64,000 nucleotides of DNA. It comes from Acetobacterium wieringae (lineage in GTDB: Bacteria > Bacillota > Clostridia > Eubacteriales > Eubacteriaceae). A program made the position numbers and the translations under genes. Position 1 is the first letter of the stretch. The number at the start of each line of letters is the position of its first letter. The notes beneath the pieces were generated by a model. It did not search any database and was not told the DNA's origin. It saw only the letters and a program-made list of their open reading frames with translations. Below are positions 59,210-64,000 of the stretch, one piece after another. The DNA lies in assembly GCF_001766835.1 (NCBI RefSeq), contig NZ_LKEU01000013.1, forward strand, positions 1 through 64,000. Direction: 5' to 3'.

Positions 59210-59255
59210 CTGCAGCGATCTGTCCGCTGGTCGGGAGGGTCGTTTCAGAATGCTT

Positions 59256-59738
59256 TTAATACAGCGACAAGTCACTGTAAAAGGTGGGATTGAGAAATTC
59301 TTTCAGGGTAATGTCAGCCATTTTAAAGAGCCGCCGGGAAACCTGGGTAGCATCGGCATCCGGGTATTTATCTTCCAGATAGACCACCTTTTTTATTCCA
59401 GCCTGAATAATTGCTTTGGCGCATTCATTACAGGGAAAACAGGTAACATACAAAATCGAATCAGCCAGCGAGCGGCCGTCGGAATTTAAGATGGCGTTTA
59501 GTTCGGCGTGGCAGACATAGGCGTATTTGGTCTCCTGAAAAGAACCGTCCCGCTCCCAGGGCAGGACATCATCGCTGCAGCCTTTGGGCATGCCGTTGTA
59601 ACCGGTGGATAGAATAATATTGTCCTTATTGACAATGCAGGCCCCTACCTGGGTGTTGGGATCTTTGCTGCGGCGGGCCGATAACAGCGCAATCCCCATA
59701 AAATATTCTTCCCAGGTAATATAATCATGTCGTTTCAT
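59256..59738 (-). CDS. Deoxycytidylate (dCMP) deaminase
   Basis: This 160-aa zinc enzyme has CHAELNAILNS (about residues 74-84, His and the catalytic Glu) and CFPCNECAKAI (about 100-110, two zinc Cys), the pattern of dCMP deaminase/ComEB. It deaminates dCMP to dUMP for dTMP synthesis. SRDP-type features near the N-terminus (RSKDPNTQVGACIV) fit too. It is convergent with maf and divergent from the vanZ-like gene. Confidence 0.93.
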   Translation of the reverse strand: MKRHDYITWEEYFMGIALLSARRSKDPNTQVGACIVNKDNIILSTGYNGMPKGCSDDVLPWERDGSFQETKYAYVCHAELNAILNSDGRSLADSILYVTCFPCNECAKAIIQAGIKKVVYLEDKYPDADATQVSRRLFKMADITLKEFLNPTFYSDLSLY

Positions 59739-59892
59739 GGCATTCTCCAGTTTTTTCTTTAGTTTAACATAATTCCAGCCAAAAGGGGAGTGGTCGTGAT
59801 AAAATTAATGGGTCGCTACTGATTGGATGGATTGGAAAGAAGCGGATAAAAAGAATGACTTCTGATGGACGGGATCAGGAAAGGGTGAAGAA

Positions 59893-60351
59893 ATGGATAA
59901 AAAGCGATTAATATTATTATTGACCTGGACGGCTACCCTGATCTGGATGGGCGTCATCTTTTATCTTTCCAGTCAGCCAGCCACCCAGTCGGCACATCTC
60001 AGCACCGGCTTGAAAGATGAATTACTGGGGATATTGGGACATTTTATCCCAGGGATCGAAACCCTGGAAATTCGCAGTCTCGATTTTTATATCCGCAAAA
60101 ATGCTCATTTTATTGCCTACTTTATTTTGGCGGTTTTGATGCTGTTGGCGCTTCTTCAAAGCGCCGTTCCCAAAGCGGCTAACCTGGCCCTACTGATCTG
60201 TCTTTTGTACGCCATTTCCGACGAATTCCATCAATTGTTTGTGCCCGGTCGCTCCGGCCAGTTCCGGGACGTACTCATTGATGGTGCCGGGGCGCTGCTT
60301 GGCGTTTTAGTCACCGCCTTAGTAATTAATCGGATTTCACGGCGGTTTTAG
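59893..60351 (+). CDS. VanZ-like membrane protein
   Basis: This 152-aa protein has about four membrane segments and the VanZ signature KNAHFIAYFILA and DEFHQLFVPGRSGQFRDV (about residues 107-124) followed by IDGAGALLG. VanZ confers teicoplanin resistance in enterococci, but most chromosomal homologues have an unknown envelope role. AAAGGGTG precedes the ATG. IS copy 2 begins 49 bp downstream. Confidence 0.9.
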   Translation: MDKKRLILLLTWTATLIWMGVIFYLSSQPATQSAHLSTGLKDELLGILGHFIPGIETLEIRSLDFYIRKNAHFIAYFILAVLMLLALLQSAVPKAANLALLICLLYAISDEFHQLFVPGRSGQFRDVLIDGAGALLGVLVTALVINRISRRF

Positions 60352-60384
60352 GTTTCCTTCGATTAATCCCCGTCAAAGGGGGTA

Positions 60385-60400
60385 TATAATAATCAGCCAA
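60385..60400 (+). promoter_or_regulatory. Stranded -10 box and left target duplication at IS copy 2
   Basis: TATAAT at 60385-60390 runs into the direct repeat TAATCAGCCAA (60390-60400). Rejoining the sequence without the element places this -10 box about 35 bp ahead of the nitroreductase ATG, so it was probably that gene's promoter. No good -35 box is seen. Confidence 0.5.
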
Positions 60401-62160
60401 TAGGTAATTGCGAAATGAAAAAGATTTGGAGCTCAGAAAATTCGGTGGTAAGAGCCAGACAGAATTCGTGAAGTCGGAAGGAAACGGAACAACAAAACAA
60501 TTAAAATGTTGAAGAAGATGAAAAAAGAGCGCAAAAATAAAAGCTGGGCAAAGAAGATAAAGAGTCCAACTAGGCAACGAGTGGTTTAAGACTGCGTAAG
60601 TACTGATGCTGATAAATATTATCGGAAAGAATTGCAGTAATCAGCTGGGTAATTCCGGCCAACAGCAAATCGGCGTGAAGTGTCTTGGCATTTTGAGTTT
60701 TACGGTTGGCCAGACAGAAACTGTCTTTGAAGTGATTGATGGATTGCTCAACGACGCCCCGGATCTTATAGATTCGAGCCCATTCGAGTGTCCCACGAAG
60801 GGTTCCGGGGTAGGCCCGAAGATTCTTTTCAGGGTAGACGTAAAACATCCGACCACAGGAAGACGAAGTACAGGGATTTTCACAGAAACACTGACGTTTA
60901 GCTTTCCCGGCTTCCTGTTTGATCCATTTTGTTTTGGGACAGGTGAATTTAAACCGAACCAGGCCGTTCTTTCGTTTGGCCCGCCCTTCAGATTTCATGG
61001 GAAGTGACGGATCGTTTGGACAACAGGGAATGCCATCTGCATTAACCGGACAATCCGGATAGGAAAGTTTACCACGCTGATTCAATGGAATGAAAGCTTT
61101 TTCAAATTTCAGTTCCCCAAGGAGAGACTGATAAATCGCAGAACTGTCAAAAGCAGCATCACCAATGAAAAGTTTGGGGACAATCAGCGGGTGCTTTTTA
61201 AAGAAGTCTGAAAGAACCGGAATCAGGGCTTTGGTATCATGAAGCGATTTGTCCTCATCGGGAGAATCTGATTTTTTCTCGACAGAAATCTCCGGATGAT
61301 CAGCCAGAAAATTCGCATCATAGAAAGTGATATCCCGGACAATGCCAAGGCCATTGGTAATGATGCCGAATTTGTAGACGTAACAGAAATGACCATTAAT
61401 GTAGAGCTGTTTGATTTCCGGATTGGATTTCGCGTGCGTGGGCATTGAGCCGTAAGCCGCCTTATAGGGATCATAGGCGTCATCAAGCTGGTGGGATTTT
61501 TTGAATGCTTTGAGCTGCTTAATAATTTTATTGGCAAATTTGGGATTGTTTTCAGTGACGTAGGCTTCAATTCCGGAGGTATCAAAAATGGTCATCATTG
61601 CTTTATCGGCATCAATTTTCTGGCAGAGCGGCTCAGTCACATCAACAAGACGATGAAAGAGCGATTGTAAGTCCAACAGGTATGTTTTTTTGAAACGGGT
61701 CAGTTGTGACGCATGGGGTACCCGGTTAAAACCGCAAAAATCGCGGAGTTCTCTGGAAAACTTGAGAAACGTAATCAGGAGTGTATCCGTGGGGATGGAA
61801 AAAATCCGCTGCAGGATCAGCGCCCAGAGAATCGAACAAAGATCAAAATCCCGATGTCGGCCATGCGCGCGGTAATAATGCTGATAAAAAGAATGCGGAA
61901 TCAACGCGTGAAGGTTCAGATTCTCTTCCAGTAGCGAAAGAAAGTGATGTTTGTCACTTTCAAAAAAATGAGTGCAATCAGAATAAATTTCAGCCAAAGA
62001 AAGCTGTTTTTGTGATAAAATAGTCATGATATAACTCCTTTCAGGTTGATAGATTTGTTTTTTAGCAACTCAATTTTATCACAATCTGGTGAGGAGTTAT
62101 ATTTTTTTATGTCAGAAATATCCCGTTATTATGCGGGCTGTGGCGTTTTGCAAACGCCTA
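60401..62160 (-). mobile_element. IS1182-like insertion sequence, copy 2 (1,760 bp)
   Basis: Matches copy 1 along its length, shifted by 3,615 bp, in the same orientation. Flanked by an 11-bp direct repeat TAATCAGCCAA (60390-60400 and 62161-62171). It lies just after a TATAAT box (60385-60390) and 29 bp before the nitroreductase start, again antisense to the downstream gene. Confidence 0.92.
60570..62027 (-). CDS. IS1182-family transposase, copy 2
   Basis: Same 485-aa protein as the copy at 56955-58412, residue for residue, so the duplication is recent and both are probably active. The same DDE positions are present (TIFDTSGIE, FIGDAAFDSS, GVVEQSINHF). Confidence 0.92.
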   Translation of the reverse strand: MTILSQKQLSLAEIYSDCTHFFESDKHHFLSLLEENLNLHALIPHSFYQHYYRAHGRHRDFDLCSILWALILQRIFSIPTDTLLITFLKFSRELRDFCGFNRVPHASQLTRFKKTYLLDLQSLFHRLVDVTEPLCQKIDADKAMMTIFDTSGIEAYVTENNPKFANKIIKQLKAFKKSHQLDDAYDPYKAAYGSMPTHAKSNPEIKQLYINGHFCYVYKFGIITNGLGIVRDITFYDANFLADHPEISVEKKSDSPDEDKSLHDTKALIPVLSDFFKKHPLIVPKLFIGDAAFDSSAIYQSLLGELKFEKAFIPLNQRGKLSYPDCPVNADGIPCCPNDPSLPMKSEGRAKRKNGLVRFKFTCPKTKWIKQEAGKAKRQCFCENPCTSSSCGRMFYVYPEKNLRAYPGTLRGTLEWARIYKIRGVVEQSINHFKDSFCLANRKTQNAKTLHADLLLAGITQLITAILSDNIYQHQYLRSLKPLVA

Positions 62161-62189
62161 TAATCAGCCAATACAAGGAGGTCTAACTT

Positions 62190-63065
62190 ATGAAATTCAG
62201 AGAATTTACGGTAAATAATCACTCTACGAGAGAATTTATGGATGACCGCGTGAACCAAGGGGATATCGGTGCAATTAAAGCCTATTTAGATGAGCTCAAC
62301 AGTACGAACGGAAAAGAAAAGGGCTTTTCCTTGATCCTGTTGGAAAATGGTGCTGAGGTTTTTGAGGATCTGGAAGGTTTTGGTGGTTATGGTGGAGTAA
62401 TGATCAAGGGCCCTCATTATATCGCCCTGCGGCTGGATCGGCTCGATCATGAGATTGAAGTTTACGGAGCATTTTACCTGCAATCCGTGGTTAAAAAGCT
62501 CTATGATCTGGATCTGGGTAGTTGCTGGATCACCGTCGATGGCATCATTCCGTCTCAGACAGAACGATTACTGGCTGGTCAACCGGGGATCATCCAGCAT
62601 TTACTGGCGTTCGGCAAACCGGCAAAAAAAGACAGCAAAGGCGATCGTCATAAAACAATTGTAAATTGTGATGCCAAGTATCAGCAGGATCCCTATGGAC
62701 TGGCGATTATTTCCACATCTGACGAAAGTCGGTTGTCAGTGGTTGAGACCATTTTTCTTAAGACCTGGGGAAATGTGGCTCCCTATGAAGAAATGGAAAA
62801 ACGGGGAGTGCTGGATTTGCTCTATTATGTCAGAAATTCGCCCTCCTATCAGAATGCGCAACCCTGCCGTTTGATTCTTAAAGATGGTTATGGAGAACTG
62901 TGTGTGATTAATCCGGAGCAGGAAGAAAATTATACCGATGCCGGGATAATGCTGTTTATCCTGGAGGGACTGGCTAAAGAAATGAGTTTCCCATCCAACT
63001 GGCATTTTATCCAGGATGATTCTGAGAATGCTGAGTATCGACGGGTTGCCCATTTTGATCTGTAA
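62190..63065 (+). CDS. Nitroreductase family protein (TM1586-type)
   Basis: This 291-aa protein fits the putative TM nitroreductase family, a tandem-repeat version of the FMN nitroreductase fold. Features include the N-terminal STREFMDDRV, a middle GGVMIKGPHYIALRL, LYDLDLGSCWITVDG (about residues 104-118) and the second half RNSPSYQNAQPCRLILKDG (about 214-232), the FMN contact region. The activity and substrate are unknown. AAGGAGG precedes the ATG. IS copy 2 separates the gene from its likely promoter. Confidence 0.85.
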   Translation: MKFREFTVNNHSTREFMDDRVNQGDIGAIKAYLDELNSTNGKEKGFSLILLENGAEVFEDLEGFGGYGGVMIKGPHYIALRLDRLDHEIEVYGAFYLQSVVKKLYDLDLGSCWITVDGIIPSQTERLLAGQPGIIQHLLAFGKPAKKDSKGDRHKTIVNCDAKYQQDPYGLAIISTSDESRLSVVETIFLKTWGNVAPYEEMEKRGVLDLLYYVRNSPSYQNAQPCRLILKDGYGELCVINPEQEENYTDAGIMLFILEGLAKEMSFPSNWHFIQDDSENAEYRRVAHFDL

Positions 63066-63094
63066 AGGGTGCAATTAAGTACGATTGCTAAAAT

Positions 63095-63138
63095 AAAAGG
63101 AGCTTACGCCATCGGTCACGATGGCAAAAGCTCCTTTT
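63095..63138. terminator. Bidirectional terminator between nitroreductase and small unknown gene
   Basis: AAAAGGAGCTT and AAGCTCCTTTT form the outer stem, GCCATCG and CGATGGC the inner; T-rich on both strands between convergent genes. Confidence 0.85.
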
Positions 63139-63144
63139 GTGTTG

Positions 63145-63396
63145 TTACAGGGTTTGCAGATGGGCGTTGGAACGATTGAGATAAAGCAAAGCCAACTCCA
63201 GTTTCATTTCGATGCTTTTTTTAAGATAATCCCATTCATCAGATCGTTGCTTTTTAGCTAAAGCAATTTCCTTTTTTGAAGGCATGCTGGTGTGACAGGG
63301 CGTGATCGTTTGATTATTGCCTGTTTTTAGAATCAGTGAAATATCGTTAGTCTCTGGATGGTTTTCATAATAGGTTGCAAATCGTGACTGTACCAT
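63145..63396 (-). CDS. Small 83-aa protein, unknown function
   Basis: CGAAAGGAAATAAC precedes the ATG at 63396. The protein has an N-terminal polar part and a helical C-terminus (SDEWDYLKKSIEMKLELALL). No motif is recognised. A strong terminator lies just after it, which supports a real gene. Confidence 0.6.
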   Translation of the reverse strand: MVQSRFATYYENHPETNDISLILKTGNNQTITPCHTSMPSKKEIALAKKQRSDEWDYLKKSIEMKLELALLYLNRSNAHLQTL

Positions 63397-63562
63397 TGTT
63401 ATTTCCTTTCGTTAAACAAGATTCATATAACTGTAAAAGTAGTGCAAATTTTTGTTGCTAATTTGGTGTGTAACAGATCGACTGCTGATCTGTTTTTAGT
63501 ATAAACGAAATTTGTTAAGGACTTTTGAACAAAATGTTAAGGTTTAATGAAGATTGTTAAAT

Positions 63563-63600
63563 ATAACAGAATAACAATTGGTTGATACGGCAGTTTATCA
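63563..63600 (-). repeat. Palindromic repeat family, truncated copy E
   Basis: In the reverse direction it reads TGATAAACTGCCGTATCAAC followed by CAATTGTTATTCTGTTAT, matching the left flank and first ~27 bp of copies C and D with a few changes. The rest is missing. Confidence 0.6.
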
Positions 63601-63714
63601 GCGCCGCTTTCCTTGTCAGGGGCGGTCTTTTATCTTATAATAAAGCAGATGACAAGAGTCAGGGTTCTCAGGAGAACCGTCTATTCGGAGACAAGGATTC
63701 ACAGGAGGTATCGA

Positions 63715-64000
63715 TTGACGCTTAAAAAAAACCTGAGCCAGTATTTTGGCTACGATACATTTAAAGAGGGGCAGGAAAAAATCATAACGGCAGTGGTTAG
63801 TGGCCAGGATGTGCTGGGGATTATGCCCACCGGCGGGGGAAAATCGTTGTGTTATCAGCTTCCGGCCATCGAGTTGCCCGGCATCACCCTGGTGATCTCA
63901 CCGCTGATTTCACTGATGAAGGATCAGGTCGATGCCCTGGGGGAAATGGGCATCCCGGCCACCTTTTTAAACAGCAGTCTCGATGAGGCCAGTTATCAAA
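63715..64000 (+). CDS. recQ: ATP-dependent DNA helicase RecQ, N-terminal part (runs off the window)
   Basis: A TTG start at 63715 with AGGAGG upstream opens a frame that stays open to the end of the window. It reads TLKKNLSQYFGYDTFKEGQ, then motif I IMPTGGGKSLCYQLPA and motif Ia LVISPLISLMKDQVDAL, the classic start of RecQ 3'-5' helicases used in recombination repair. About 95 codons are present. Confidence 0.93.
   Translation, partial: MTLKKNLSQYFGYDTFKEGQEKIITAVVSGQDVLGIMPTGGGKSLCYQLPAIELPGITLVISPLISLMKDQVDALGEMGIPATFLNSSLDEASYQ

Noticed and set aside
1-64000. CRISPR arrays, tRNA or rRNA genes
   Set aside because: No regularly spaced direct repeats and no cloverleaf or rRNA-like sequence were noticed. 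The recurrent 98-bp sequences are widely dispersed palindromes, not an array.

Overview
The window comes from a strictly anaerobic Gram-positive bacterium of the Clostridia, most likely an acetogen of the Eubacteriaceae close to Acetobacterium. The genus is inferred from gene content and sequence character, not from a search. Supporting signs are the anaerobic stress and redox set (A-type flavoprotein FprA, assimilatory-type anaerobic sulfite reductase AsrABC, hybrid-cluster protein Hcp, hemerythrin-like protein, DUF1858 protein), clostridial ChW repeats on secreted proteins, sodium-coupled transporters, strong purine-rich ribosome binding sites and frequent TTG/GTG starts.

Layout. 1-500: end of an IS3-family element. 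640-5115: a palindromic repeat, an ABC-F ATPase with an attenuator-like leader, and a MalT/LAL-type regulator. 5.2-11.1 kb: redox block fprA, asrCBA (reverse) and hcp (reverse). 11.4-15.5 kb: an unusual hydrolase-GAF-degenerate ABC fusion overlapping a HAD gene, a zinc-ribbon protein and a proline-iminopeptidase-like hydrolase. 15.5-23.3 kb: a catabolic locus with the antiterminator GlpP, an FGGY sugar kinase, an SDR, two FAD oxidoreductases plus DUF1667 (anaerobic glycerol-3-phosphate dehydrogenase type) and a class II ketose-bisphosphate aldolase. 23.4-43.8 kb: a region rich in cyclic-di-GMP genes (five GGDEF proteins and one HD-GYP) mixed with an exonuclease, a decayed glycosyltransferase, a YtrA-like ABC operon, GNAT, DsbA-like, CysK, DUF3786 and patatin genes. 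43.9-46.8 kb: a probable oxygen or NO response cluster (unknown 201-aa protein, hemerythrin, DUF1858 and a Crp/Fnr regulator) with a central palindrome placed identically relative to two divergent promoters. 46.9-56.5 kb: cell-surface and transport genes (ChW-C39 peptidase, MoaE-like, PutP, Na+/H+ antiporter, ChW-GDSL esterase, beta-lactamase-fold lipoprotein). 56.8-62.2 kb: two apparently identical 1,760-bp IS1182-like elements in direct orientation bracketing maf, dCMP deaminase and vanZ-like genes. 62.2-64.0 kb: nitroreductase-like gene, a small unknown gene and the start of recQ.

The observations most worth following are: a dispersed ~98-bp palindromic repeat with four full copies and one truncated copy, one full copy carrying an extra 81-bp two-hairpin insert; the symmetric divergent operator at 45549-45616; the three-domain fusion at 11453-13471; the tandem-terminator leader of the ABC-F gene; the self-overlapping YtrA-type operator; and two adjacent genes broken by in-frame stop codons. 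No tRNA, rRNA or CRISPR array was seen.
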